DNA from: Sphagnum compactum
Lineage: Eukaryota; Bryophyta; Sphagnopsida; Sphagnales
Reading direction: 5' to 3'
Length of the DNA: 64,000 bases
Assembly (NCBI GenBank): GCA_965153455.1
Contig: OZ234499.1
Span: 8,862,271 to 8,926,270, forward strand
The translations under genes were made by a program, and so were the position numbers. The notes below the pieces were generated by a model. It made no database searches. It was not told the origin of the DNA and saw only the letters and a list, made by a program, of their open reading frames with translations. Positions 12,281 through 24,680 of this stretch are shown here, piece after piece; the stretch's first letter is position 1; each line of letters begins with the position of its first letter.

Positions 12281-15200
12281 ATTTGGAGGTTGACAAAAGT
12301 TGGGAATCTTGAAACATTGAAGGGAGTCAAAAATCTTGGTAGATCAAAGGAAGTTGAAAGTCATAATGAGCTTCATCTTGGGTAGGAGTTAAGAACCTTG
12401 GGAGGTCAAGAGTTGGGAATCTTGAGAGGTCGAAGGTCTTTGGTGGGAGTTGAATGAATGAAGGGCATTTTGAGTTGGGAGTTGGATGTTGAAAGTGGGT
12501 AATTAGGAATCGAATTGGAGTAGGGTGGGGGTTGGGTAGGAATTGCGAGCCAAGTTTTATAATCCACTTTTCAAGTTATGATTAATATTTAGTCATAACT
12601 TGGACAAGAGTGTTGTTCCATGGGCCAAATTGACTTGGGACAATGGGACACCCTTCTATAGGTTGTAACCAAAAATTGGTCGCAACTTGGACAAGAATGC
12701 TCCATGAACCATGGAGATGGAGATGTTCAAGAAGTGCATGAGAAGGCAAGATGTATTGGATTATTTTGATTTGGAATGTGTGAATAAGCTTGCAACTAAA
12801 AATTTCAAATGAAACACATCAAATTTCATACCAATTATGTTTCTTGAAGGGTTTTTGAATTGAGGGCTTTGGTTGGACACGATTTTTGGGGAAAATTGTC
12901 ATGTTCACCACTTCCACCCAAAATTCAAGGTTGAATCCTTATGCAAGAATCATGCTTTTAGCACATTCCATTATCATCCTATTTGCTTGTTTTGTAACAC
13001 TATTTTGTTGTGGTGAATATGGAGCATTGGCTTGTCATTGGATTTCACATTCACCCAATAAGGCATCAAAATTTTTAAACACAAACCCACAAATTCATTT
13101 CACAATCATGAGATTTTGATTTTCATCCCTATTTTGTTCCCCATTAAAATGCCTTGTATTCTTTGAATTTGTCAAACATTTTTCCTTTGACCTTCAAAAG
13201 ATAAATACATGTTTTTTTTCAAAAAATTGCCAATGAATGTCACAAATTATTGTGCTTCACCATGTGACCATGTTGCTTTCATTGGCCCATACACCTATAT
13301 ATGCACCCATCCACAAAGCTCCAAAACCTTCATTGTTCCTTCCTTAAAGATGGTTTTTGATGTTTTTACTCCATGTGTCTTCTAAAAATGGTGAAAGGTG
13401 CTTCTTTCAAGTTTATGTCCTTTACCATTTAATCCAACTCCTTGAGACTGACCATATTGGCTTTCATGTCAAAACATGGCGCCATCATTTGACAACCTTG
13501 CCAAATTTTTTATTTTTTTTCCCAATCTTGATATTAACAATATACAATTTTTTTTCCCTTCACACATCTACTACAACTCCATGCACATTGTTCACCTTAT
13601 AATATATTTGTCAAACTTCATTATCAAGCCCTTTGAAATGAGTTTACCAATTGAAATAATATTATTTTTCAAATTTCAAACATGAACTTGAGTGATGGTT
13701 GTACAAAACACTTTACCTCCAACTTGCATTATAGTTTTCATGTTCCTTTTGCCAATCACCTCCAAATTGTGTTGAAAAAGAACAAAGGTAATTATTGACT
13801 ATGAATGAAATGTGGTTTCAACAATTATTAAATTTATTTATGACTTTTTAATGAAGGTATTGTCATGAATTTTGTGGGGAGTTGTTTCTTCTTGGTAACT
13901 ATTACGTTTATTGGGATGCCTTTAGGCAAGGAATATGCATTTACTTGGGTCTACAAGCCTTAGCATTAAAAGTGGATCTTATTTCAATAGACCTATATAA
14001 GATACTTAGCCACTTAGAATTCTGGATTGAAAATATTAATTACTTTGGACATCAAGCTTTAAAAGTAAATAAGGGAGGCAAATGATACTTAATTTATCTC
14101 TTACTTTCATTTAATTTTTGTCCCATACAATATTAGTTCAATGCAATTTAAATGTTATGTTTAAAAATTACAAATAACATTGTTTTAAATAAAGGAGGTA
14201 ATTTGTAATGAATTTATTTAAAAACCTAGTGAAATCAATGTAAATATCATATCATGGCCTTGTGTATCTTACACCTTTAGTGATGGATTTGAAGATTGAT
14301 TATTGTGAATTAATTATTGGGAATTGTTTATCTGCACATTTGAATATTTGAACTATAGTTCATGATTTTATCAATTCATTTTTAATATTATATATTCCTT
14401 TACAATCACAGATCCCTCTTAATAGTTTTGTTTCAATCCATAGTTCTTCATTTTTGTGTATTCGCATTGTAATTGGTCATTTTTTTCTAACATAATACAA
14501 AGCCATTGTTACAAATCCTCTTGATTGAATGCAATTGAGTCCAATGTTGTAAATTTGTTCCACCTTGGGGAAGCTTAAAAAAAGGTGTCCAAACTGAAGT
14601 GTATAATATAAATTGTTCAATATTGGAGCGTTGGAATTCATTATGAATTAAAAGAAATTTGATTTAGTGGAACACATGTGAAAATAAAGCACCAACATTG
14701 GTACTAATGTTAATTGAAAGCATTGGCTATGTGCTTAAAGCCCACTTTAGTAAGGATTGCCACATAACTAGTTAGTTTCAGTTGCACTTTGATCTTTGCA
14801 CCTTGGTCATGGGAGTTTGCTTAGAAGGTTATTCAAACAATGGTTTAGATTTTGAAACCGCATCAAATCCCTTAAATTCTGTTCTTGACCTAAGTCAAGC
14901 AATTTGCAATCAAATAATAGATCTCATCGTCATCATCCCACAAAAGTTGATGCTTTTGAATCTTTAATTTCATGTTGAAATGATCAATCTTATGATCTTG
15001 GGGGTTATTTATTTAAAAAAATAGAGTAATATTTTTTCGATACATCTGTTATGTATATATATTGATAGCATCTAAACTATTTCAACAATTTAATTAAGTT
15101 GGAACAATCAAAAGTGAATCCTTGGGTAGAATTCTCATCTATAAGGATGTGGACACTAAGAGACCAAATCAAGAGAACATGGAACCCCTTTGTTGTAATC

Positions 15201-15945
15201 TTTTCATAAATGGTGTTTTTCCCCAAAAAATCAAAGATAGATTGACATAAAGAGTTCAATGGCAACAAACATACGTCTTGTGCTTGTTATATTTTTCAAT
15301 TCACATTTGCTGGTCTCAAGTATTTTGACAACCTCCTTAAGACCCATAAAATAGACCTATAGTGAAATTATCTCCAAAGGGGACCAAGTTGTGTGCAACA
15401 AAAGAACATTTTAAAAATTATCATAGGGTGGTGAAAAATCTCATTAATATGTGAAATGAACATGTAACATGAAAATGATTTATGATGAGCATAATATACT
15501 TCCAAAATAATCAAAGGGAAAGAAAATAGCCACCATGAACAATGGGGGTATTTTTTAATGCTATTTTTCCAAATAGAAAAATATTACATAAAATTGTCAT
15601 TGTATTTTATTATCATCATCTTTCCTCCAAAGTTTTTAAGAATGTAGAGAAGAAATCAAAGGCTTTAAAGTTGAGGCACTTTCATTCACATCATAACCTT
15701 CAAATGATATAAGAGGAAAATTCATAATCGATTTTCACACAATGTTGTCATTCAACCCAATCATATGTGCCTCACATTTGAATTTCCATTTAGGAACCAA
15801 GACCAACATTTTTTAAATCACATATTCAAAACTATTATAGCAAATTGAATTTATGTATACATCTTATTGTTTTTTATAAGCAAATGTTTTGAAGCATGCT
15901 AAAAATGTCATATATTATTGAAATATGTCAAGACTTTACTTGCAG
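12281..15945. other. AT-rich intergenic or intronic DNA, no recognisable exon
   Basis: About 3.7 kb without a gene I can support. 12290-12560 is rich in imperfect GTTGGGAATCTTG-type units. At about 13290-13330 a CCTATATATGCACCC segment resembles a core promoter or LTR promoter, but nothing downstream confirms it. The open frame at 13882-14085 has no recognisable domain or proper splice sites. If the membrane-protein gene starting at 15946 has more 5' exons, this stretch would be its intron. Confidence 0.4.
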
Positions 15946-17279
15946 GTGATAACTTCATAACTTCCATGAACACCACTTCATGGAACACCCATATTTTCAT
16001 TCTAGGACCTAGCCTTGTTGTGTCCAAGTCTTTATATGTCTTCACCACAGGCATCCCTATCTCCCCAATCGAAATTGAAGCTCCTGATGGTATGTTATCC
16101 CAAAGCAAAACTTAAATATGTTTTCAAGATCTTCCATCCTTGTGCCTTGAATCACAAATAATGTATTCCACACTTCATTTAAAAAGATTTGGAATGAAGA
16201 CCTTAACAAAGTCAAATATAATGGGTCATGTAGGATTGGATATATGGTTGACAATACAATGTCATGGGGGTGCTGCTCGCATCACTCTACCTGATTACAT
16301 AGCAAACTACACCTCTATCCAAGCTGATAATAGCGGAATATGGACCTTGGCGCCCATCCCTAACAATGCAACAACATCAGTGACAGGCCTAGGCATTAGG
16401 TTTGAAGCCAACGAGTCAATAGCCAATGCAGCCCTCAATACATTGACTTATGGCAAAGGTCAAGACAATGTTTGTCCACCATATCCTCCAACTTTTTACA
16501 ACCCAATCATAAAACAATCCTCCCTTACCCATACCATGCTTATTTCATTGTTGAATTTTAAACTGTGCCATTATGTTGCAAATAACCTAGAATTTGATTC
16601 ACCATTATTCTTGGCTACCTCAAAGTGATTTGTTGTAACAAATCAAATTTCAAAAGTATTTTAAGAAGATTACATATGATAAATCTATGTTATGAGATGA
16701 ATCATGAAGTGGAATGATGAATTTGGGAGAGAGGGCAGGATATCATAGGTTGGGCAACGATGACATTTGTAGTGACTTGGAACTTCATAGGACAAGATGG
16801 TAATATTTATCAAGAGCAAACAGACTTTTCAATTGTTATCTTGGCACCTACTGCTAGTAAGTTCATTCATCACCAAACTAATCCTTTAAACTTGAAACAT
16901 TTGTTATTAATTTCAAGTATTTCAAAAGAATGTGTTCAAGTTTGTGCATTATACATCTTAAGGTAGGAATTGAAATAAATTGTTTGTGGATGTAGTGACA
17001 TCATTTTCTACATATAGTGGGACAGTGGCTGCAGTCTGTTTGATGGGTCTTTTCTTGTTGGTATGTTTTGGTTGTTTAAACAAAATTGGAGTACAATACA
17101 TGAAAAAACACCACACCTTATTACAGAGGAAAAGCTTCGAAGATTTCAAGTGTGAGCAAACGAGGGCACGTGTTACACCTTTCAACTCTTTGCATAATCG
17201 TAAAACACTTTTTAAGTTTAAACTAGCAATAGACCAATCACAAATGTCAAGCCAAAAATTCATGAAGTATCTTGCTTAA
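15946..17279 (+). CDS. 3' end of a cadherin-like single-pass membrane protein gene (four exons)
   Basis: Four consecutive exons fit together with matching phases and GT-AG borders: 15946-16089, about 16229-16479, 16739-16856, and about 17016-17279 with a TAA/TAG-type end. The joined product reads ...IEIEAPDG then LDIWLTIQCHGGAARITLP, IRFEANESIANAALNTLTY, MTFVVTWNFIGQDGNIYQEQ, and then a membrane segment VAAVCLMGLFLLVCFGCL and a basic tail of about 65 residues. The pattern of G-x-ITLP, then N-AALN-LTY, resembles the cadherin-like/VCBS repeats common in bacterial surface proteins. The tail would be cytosolic. The 5' part is missing from the window's readable sequence, either lost or hidden upstream of LTR insertions. 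I do not know the gene name. It may be a pseudogene, but no frame break is seen in these exons. Confidence 0.55.
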
Positions 17280-18938
17280 GAAGAAATTGAGAAGGATAAG
17301 AATTCTTAAAAAGTAACTAAATGGTTTTTGAAAGGATACTTTAGGTGTTCAATCCACTATGGATTCCATGTGCACCCATCAAAGGAGAATACAACAATTT
17401 TGAATCAACTGCAAGTCCACTTGTGATTTTGAAAAAACAAATTGAATTGAAACACGGGTAAAGACCTTTGCATGAATTGTAATAGACTATACTATCTAAC
17501 CATGTCTTGATATGGAGATTGTGAGAACATAGTTTACTCCCACACAACCAAAATAAAGGCAATGTACTTTAGGTCAAACGTTGTTCAATCCACCTATGAA
17601 CCAAAATTACAATTGCATGGGATTTTTCTGCAGGAAAGCAATAATCAATCCCCCACATAACCTAGAAAACTTGTGAGTATTTCAAACCTATTATTTAACC
17701 TTCAAGAATTGAAAGATTTGCACATAATTTGTTTTTAAGATTATCATCTAAATAGTCAATGAACTCAAAATTCTAGTGTGGACTATTAAGTTAATTGAAA
17801 TAAAAGTTTGTCCCACAAAATAACCTCTAGACACAATCATTACACTTATTTACAAAGCCTGATTTCTTGCTTCCTTTCAGAGCATTTTTAGACCCACTTA
17901 ACCTAATGTATAAGGAAGATAAACTGATAAATACACATTGGTTTTCACCTCTTATGTAGGTTAATAAAGGTAGAACAGTTGAAGGCGTTTAAAAAAAGAC
18001 CATTTTGTGCATGTGACCCTCCTCCACACCATTCTGATTCAAGCTCAAATAGTGATAATGATGATGAAAAAAACTTAGTGCATCAAAGAGACCTCATCCA
18101 ATGAATAGCCCTTGAGAACACTAATTACAAAATAATGGAGTTAGTATTCATTCAACAAGTAGTGACCTTTTGACCAACCATAATGGAAGTTACCTCCATC
18201 AAAAGTCATCCTTACAAATATCAAAGTCATGTTAGAGATATGACAAGTGCAAATGTTAGACTTGGTGATGTAATAGTTTCCTAAGAACTTGGAGAATTAA
18301 CCCTATCGGCACTACCATTTCAATTTTTGGTGTGAAGTCTATTGTTGACAGTGGAGACTAATGAGTCTTTATTGGCAATGATATTGGTCAATATTATTTC
18401 CAAGATCAAAAGTCATGCAAGGGACATATTTGGTCAAGTTGACCAAGCATATTTTGACTACAATGAAGTATGCAAAACAAGGATAAATGTATTCTTGGAT
18501 GAGTTTTTTCTCAACATCTTTCCTCCACTTTCTTCAAATAAGATCACAAAATTGGAATAAATTGCCAATAACCCAAAAATTCACTACTATGGATCATTTC
18601 CCTTAAAGAAGTTTGCACCATAGCTACAACCTTATATTCACCAAGGATTAGTTATCATGGGGAAGGAGCTTTCTTCAATGATCTATCATCCAACCTTAAA
18701 ATCATAGCCATCATGAAGAATCTTTGAAAAAAGATATCTAAACATAATTCATAACTAAAATCAACCACCAAGGGGAAGAAGAGGCTTACACCATCAATTC
18801 ATTAAACCTAATTCTTTAGCAAGGATGTGCTACCATGGTTCTAATAATCAATTCACCAAAACTAAATTTACTAATAACAATGAACATTTAAATGCTTCAT
18901 GGATCCAACTACAAAGATTCTTCCCATTTTTGAAACAA
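17280..18938. other. Intergenic DNA with unrecognised short open frames
   Basis: An imperfect repeat of TTTAGGT..GTTCAATCCAC occurs at about 17340 and 17568. At 18000-18120 an acidic, serine-rich peptide can be read (PPPHHSDSSSNSDNDDE). At 18342-18560 a 72-codon open frame occurs (AMILVNIISKIKSHARDIFG inside). Neither is recognisable; both might be old retroelement gag. Confidence 0.35.
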
Positions 18939-19338
18939 GTATTGAAAACAATTAAATAACATGGAAGATTTGAAACACCAAAGGTTATCAAAAGGTGCAA
19001 GTGAAATGATATGCAAGTAATTCACATGGGTTGAATGTGTCACAAATTACAATCATAAACTTATATCTTATAACAAACTAAATTTCAAAGTCTTGATAGA
19101 AGAGAATGGAGAACTACTCAAAACACTTCCAATATATACTACCTCCTAACTCTAACGTAGCCACCACTTAACCTTAACCTAGTTGCCTAACTTTAATATA
19201 TCTACCATTTCTAAACCATAGTCACCACCATTCAAGCTTTCCTAACTACTACAAGAATGTGAATATCATTCATCCTTTTTATGAATGTTTAAAACATTCG
19301 TCCACTTTGGGGATTAAAAACAAATAATATTTTTAACA
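18939..19338 (-). mobile_element. LTR-A copy 5 (minus orientation, degraded)
   Basis: The family landmarks appear in order: ATTGAAAACAATTAAATAAC, GGTGCAAGTGAAATGATATG, TCACATGGGTTGAATGTGTC, the CCTAACTCTAACGTAGCCACC array, and AATAATATTTTTAACA at the end. It is shorter and more diverged than copies 1, 2 and 4. Confidence 0.65.
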
Positions 19339-19750
19339 TTCACATTTTATGAAATATGAACAATATTTGTGGAAGTGATATATATTAGAATGGTTAGAAT
19401 GGTTTTGTAACTATTTTTGCTCTTATGCATTCAAAAAACTAAATATAAGAAAATGATTATATTATAAAACATTCTAATATGTATTACATTGTTAATTTTT
19501 TTGCACACCTTTAAAGTTGAAGATGTGCAAAACCAACACAAGTTATTCAAGGGTTACTATTGTAGTTGTGTTTTAATATTAAGATATGCTTCAATGGAAT
19601 TTAATTAATCAAATCACAACAAATTTATTGTTTTACAAATCCAACATCAGATATTGCTTCTAATGTATTTTGGAAGAATCAACAACTTATAGTAGAAAAT
19701 GGGGAACAAGCATCTAAATGGTACATATTTGTGAATTTACTTTCATGCTA

Positions 19751-20208
19751 GTTTTATTGGAAATAATTAGAAAATAAGCAGGGTTTGAAACACCAAAATT
19801 TAACAAAAGATGCAATTATATTGAAATGACAAGGAAGGAAATCACACGGGACACAAAGTATAATCATAAGACTATAACTTGTAGCAAACTAATTCCAAAT
19901 TTCAAAGTCTCTAGGTGCATTCAAAAACTTGATAGAAGTGAAAGACTATTCAAAACCACTCTAATATATATTATTTCCTAACCCTAAAGTAGCCACCACA
20001 TAACCTCAACCTAGCCACCATCAAACCCTAAAGTAGCCGCCACATAACCTCAACCTATCCACCATCAAACCTTCACTTCTAAAGCCTAGTCACCACTATT
20101 CAACCTAAACTAACTACTATAAAGATGTGAATACTATTAATCCTTTTGATGAATGGTTAACACATTCATCAACGTTGGGAATTAGAAACGAATAATACTT
20201 TTTTAACA
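19751..20208 (-). mobile_element. LTR-A copy 6, 3' LTR of a minus-strand copia remnant
   Basis: It begins near TTTTATTGGAAATAATTAG and ends TTTTTTAACA, followed at once by TTCCCACTCTTG, the complement of a polypurine tract. This fixes it as a 3' LTR in minus orientation. It contains a local duplication of AAAGTAGCCGCCACATAACC-type units at 19990-20060. Confidence 0.78.
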
Positions 20209-20448
20209 TTCCCACTCTTGAAGTTTTTAATCTGAACATGGACCTTATCAATTTGTTATGTTGTTATTTTGATAATGCTTTGGTAAGCACATCCACCACC
20301 ATGTCCTTTGTTGAACAATATTCAAACATGAGTTTGCCATTTTCAATTCATTTTCGAACAATGTGATGTTGAACATCAATGTGTTTTGTTTGAACATGTT
20401 GGGTGGGATTCTCTGTCAATGATATTGCACTTTGGTTGTAACATCGCT
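20209..20448 (-). pseudogene. Ty1/copia RNase H tail (minus strand)
   Basis: Minus translation gives CYNQSAISLTENPTQHVQTK, HIDVQHHIVRK-stop-IENGKL, then YCSTKDMVVDVLTKALSK. This is the canonical C-terminal end of copia polyproteins, running directly into LTR-A copy 6. The rest of the element is missing; the next sequence at higher coordinates is a different repeat module. It matches the end of the plus-strand copia relic at 8700-8935. Confidence 0.85.
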
Positions 20449-21540
20449 AATAAATGAACATGTGAGCATGAACGTGGGCCTATGAGCATGAACCTATGAA
20501 TAGGAACAAATATATTTGGAATATTTTGATGATGGGGACAAAATATTCTTAAAATATCCCTATGCCATGTAGGAATGACATGGGAAATATTTTTGGGTAA
20601 AAGCATACTAGATTGGACCATTTACGGTAGCTCAAAGTCTATTTTTAAAATCCAAATCTAGTGATTTTAAAAAAAAACATTTAAATGGTGTTGAAGTTCA
20701 CATTTTTTTCCATTTCCAAGTTCATACCAGCATGATTTAACCTTTTAAATTTTTTTTACAAATATGGGCCTTGACAAAGTCAATTTAGATATCGACTTAA
20801 TGAATTTTCAATTTTCAATTAAAATCTTAAAATAATTGAAATATTTTTTCTTGTTTGATTTTTTCATCTTAAATGTTATGGTACTTCAATGTGTGGTGGT
20901 AAAAAGTTGTAGCCTTAGTTTCCAACTCCACTAGAAGAAAAAAGTCAATAATGATGAATTTTTGGAGTAGTTTGGATTGGGGACATTGGATGTACCATCC
21001 TTTATAAAGTCCACCTTGGATTGAACATTTATTCTTTTGGTAATTCTTTTTTGGGTTTGAAAGATTAGAATGTAGGTTTCAATTTGTTATCTCATTTTTT
21101 CAAATAGATTTGCATACAATGCACCAATACTTAACTCATTCAGAAATTTTTTGCCATTGGGACATCCAAAAAAGTCCATTATAGCATGCTTTTACCCTTT
21201 TCACATGTACATGGATGAAAATAAAAAAAGGATGAAATGTTTGGATGAAAGTTGAACATCAATGAACTTTTTGGATGATAATTACAAGTAGATGAATTGT
21301 TTGAATAAAAGATTCAACATGTTCAAATGTATGGATGAAATTAATCAATAATTATGTCGGATGAAAACCACATGTACATGGATGAAAGATAAAAAAATGA
21401 AGTATTTGGATGACCGTGGAACGTGAATGAACTTTTGGATGATAATTGAAAGTAGATGAATTGTTTGGATGAAACTTCTGGCTAGTTGATTGTATGGATG
21501 AAAGTAATTCCAAAACAATTATGACGAATGGAAATTATTG
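20449..21540. repeat. Dispersed GAACATG/GGATGAA-rich module with a ~167-bp tandem duplication
   Basis: The module starts with AACATGTGAGCATGAACGTG-like words and a ATATTTGGAATATTTTGATG segment. Related sequence appears inverted at 62380-62740 and in part near 58240-58520. At 21202-21540 a unit of about 167 bp beginning CACATGTACATGGATGAAA is present twice, each copy with several TTTGGATGA words. No coding potential is visible. It may be the non-coding end of a DNA transposon. Confidence 0.55.
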
Positions 21541-22068
21541 GACTCACATAATTTTCATGTTTAGCTTCATCCAAAAAAAAGGTGTCAAAGGTGAAACTCA
21601 AAGGAATCACATTACAACGCAAAAGGGTGAAATAACAACTTGTGTAGGTTAAGTCACACAATAAGTCAAGGGTAGGAAATCCACATAATGATGGAATGGG
21701 AAAATGCTTGAGAAATTAGTGCATAATGCACTACACACACCATGCTGAAGAATGTATTTATTTTTGCAGTAGAATGCATTCCAAAAGAACAGAACTCATA
21801 ACAATTTTATTTAACAACTATATAATGACATTGCAACCTAATTTACCTTTGGGACTTTGGCACAATCTAATAATTTATGAACCTCATTCTAGTTGTAGGA
21901 TGGATAGTAGTTGAATGGTTCTGTAATCCCAAAATACATGGCATATTGCAAAATGTAATTCAAGTGCTTACATGGCATCCACATCCCTCGCTTGTTGAGG
22001 TATGTAGCCATCATGGAAGAAAATTCCATGCAAATGCAAGTCGAGTTATCACTAATCGTTACTTCATA
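21541..22068. other. No gene seen
   Basis: AT-rich stretch lying between the dispersed module and the 3' end of the transposase-like gene. The short open frames at 21726-21914 and 21877-22095 have no recognisable content. Confidence 0.4.
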
Positions 22069-22919
22069 TTACTTACGGTTTTTTGGCAATCCTGAAAGGA
22101 GGCGGTAAATCTGTCCATATCCCAGAGGAGGAATGTTTGAGGGAGTTAATAGTGTGGCTTCAAGAGTTCGTTCCACCTCCCATTTATTTTCTTGCATAAT
22201 GGATAGTTTGAACATGTCAAGATGACGAATCTTCTTCCCATTCCTTGATTTGGGCCAAGCATATAAATCCAATGGCTTATAGACATGGGCAGAAGTACCA
22301 TTGCCAAAAAGATTTTAAAGGGCACATGTGGAAGGCTGGTTCATGGGTGCAAATATGTCGTCCCCAGCCTGATTAATGAGGGGACATCTTGGCTTCTTTG
22401 AAAGCAAGAAACTAGCCTCCTCCAATGTCACCACTTCAATTTGAGTGAAATCTATCCCTATTTGCATAGGCCACAAGGAAGGCAAGGCTAACCTATCGAG
22501 TGCATATTTCCTATTTGTCCCTTCCACATAATGCATAAGTTCATCATGACAAAACCTCCGCACCATTGTGGGTGATAATAAGATTAGGGTTGCTAACCTC
22601 CCCCACATCCAATGTTGACAACTGGTTGATTGGAGCCATTGCATTCGCCACTTTTGGATGAGAGAAGTTTACTTAATCATGCTAGTGTGAACCTACTTTT
22701 GACCCAAGTGGAAGGTTTGCCTTTCGTTTGGTTGATCCACACACTTCCTCACCTTCTACGTGTAGTATTATAACGGAAAGACCAAAGCTTGAGGTGTATT
22801 TAACAACTGCAATAGTAATTTGGACTTGGTCCTTAGATTGATTAGCCTTATGCAAGCGTAATTCATTCTTGTCCAAACTAGTCCCAAATGCACCTCCTTT
22901 TAAGAAGGCATAATACAAT
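22069..22919 (-). pseudogene. Transposase-like gene, C-terminal third
   Basis: Minus-strand frames give KRKANLPLGSK, then KYALDRLALPSLWPMQIGID, LEEASFLLSKKPRCPL, INQAGDDIFAPMNQPSTC, and after a frameshift LFGNGTSAHVYKPLDLYAWP, KSRNGKKIRH, ending with a stop at about 22069. They continue the same family as the segments at 25272-26559 and 27475-27919; the CACTA element at 22920-25271 separates them. I recognise the family as a plant repeat protein that resembles a Mutator-like DDE transposase in layout, but this classification is tentative. Frameshifts and stops make this copy non-functional. Confidence 0.6.
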
Positions 22920-23360
22920 CACTACTAGGAAATGCGTCCTAGTTCACTATGGGTTTCACTAGATTTTTGAGTGAATTTGGACAATTTCACCTAGTGAAAT
23001 TGTTTAACCCCCTAGTGAACGGGGACCAATTGCTACAGACAATGACTTGTTTCACTAATAACTAGTGAAATAAGGTTATTTTCAAGTGAAATACAAATTT
23101 ACCAAACCATTCACTTGTTAGTTAATTAACTAACCAGTATGGAAATTAATTAAATTTTAATTATTTAATATATAATACTATTGATAATTTCATGATTTTT
23201 AAAGCCTATTATTTATTGACACGTGTCACTACTTACGCTAGGTTAAAAACCTTGCCTAGGTAGGTAGGTAGTCCATGTAATCAACCTAGGCACCTAACCT
23301 AGGAATTCGATAGGAGAATATTCGGTCAACATACCATGTTGACCACACACAACACCACCC

Positions 23361-23421
23361 ATGAGGTTTGATCCCTTGACCTTTGGAATGGGGGCAAACA
23401 CCTTTACCATCAAACCACCCC
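23361..23421 (-). repeat. tRNA-like / SINE-type promoter relic inside CACTA 1
   Basis: On the minus strand the segment reads GGTTTGATGGTAAAGGTGTT near its start and GGGATCAAACC at its end. These resemble box A and box B of a tRNA or tRNA-derived SINE, with the spacing of about 35 bp expected for them. There is no complete cloverleaf and no SINE tail, so it is at most a relic. Confidence 0.35.
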
Positions 23422-23530
23422 ACTTGTTGTAATAATATGTTACATTACATTTTATTTATCAAATACTTCATTTTGAACATTACAAAAATATAAACTTTGA
23501 AAATTGGCAATCCTAAGCAATTATAATATA

Positions 23531-24680
23531 TGGCTATTGGTTGTTTTTTTATTAGTGCTATTGGTGGTTATTAATGGCTATTGGTACCTATTCTATTTGT
23601 GGCTATTAATGTTTTTAGTGGTTATTCTATTAATAGTTATTGGTGGTTATTCTATTAATGGCCATTAGTAGTTATTCTATTGGTGGCTATTCTATTAATG
23701 GCTACTAGTGGCTATTCTATTAATAACTATTCGTGATTAATGTATTAATGGCTATTGGTGGTTATTCTATTAATGGCTATTGGTGGCTATTTTATTAATG
23801 ACTATTCGTGATTAATTTATTGATGAATATTGGTGCCTATTTTATTAATGGTTATTGGTGGTTAATATATTAATGGTTATTTATGATTAATCTATTAATG
23901 GCTATTGGTGGCTAATACATTAATGGCTATTGGTGGCTATTCTATTAATGGCTATTCTATTAATGGCTACTAGTGGTTATTCTATTAATGGCTATTGGTG
24001 GCTATTCTATTAATAGCTATTTGTGATTAATGTATTAATGTATATTGTGATTAATGTATTAATGGCTATTGTGGTTATTTTATTAATGGCTATTTGTGAT
24101 TAATTTATTAATGGCTATTGGTGGCTATTTTATTAATGGCTATTCATGATTAATCTATTAATGGATATTGGTGGCTATTCTATTAATGGCTATTGGTTGC
24201 TAATCTATTAATGGTTATTTGTGATTAATCTATTAATGGCTATTTTTGATTAATGTATTAATGGTTATTTGTGATTAATCTATTAATGGCTATTTGTGAT
24301 TAATCTATTAATGGCTATTGGTGGCTATTCTATTAATGGTTATTCGTGATTAATCTATTAATGGCTATTGGTGGATATTCTATTAATGGCTATTGGTGGA
24401 TATTCTATTAATGGCTATTGGTGGCTATTCTATTAATGGCTATTAGTGGCTATTTTATTAATGGTTATTGGTGGTTATTTTATTGGTGGTTATTGACGGC
24501 TATTTTATTATGGTTATTAATGGTTATTGTATTATAAGTTATTGTTGGTTATTATATGTTATATTACAACTATTGGTGATTATTGTATTATAAATTATTG
24601 TTTGATATTTTACGTTATAATATCATAGGCTATTGGTAGTTATTATATTGTAGGGTATTTAATATTATTTTTCATAGGTT
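23531..24680. repeat. 25-bp tandem satellite array inside CACTA 1
   Basis: About 40 units of 25 bp. Two unit types occur: one with CTATTAATGGCTATTGGTGG then CTATT, and one with CTATTAATGGCTATTTGTGA then TTAAT. They are interspersed rather than in blocks. Edge units at 23531-23650 and 24480-24680 are more diverged. The array is AT-rich and non-coding, and it is bounded on both sides by CACTA sequence. Confidence 0.9.

Noticed and set aside
13280-13700. Promoter and gene after CCTATATATGCACCC
   Set aside because: No downstream reading frame with recognisable domain or splice sites was found.
23531-24680. Centromeric satellite or CRISPR-like array
   Set aside because: The units are contiguous 25-mers without unique spacers and lie wholly inside a transposon; the array is only about 1.1 kb.
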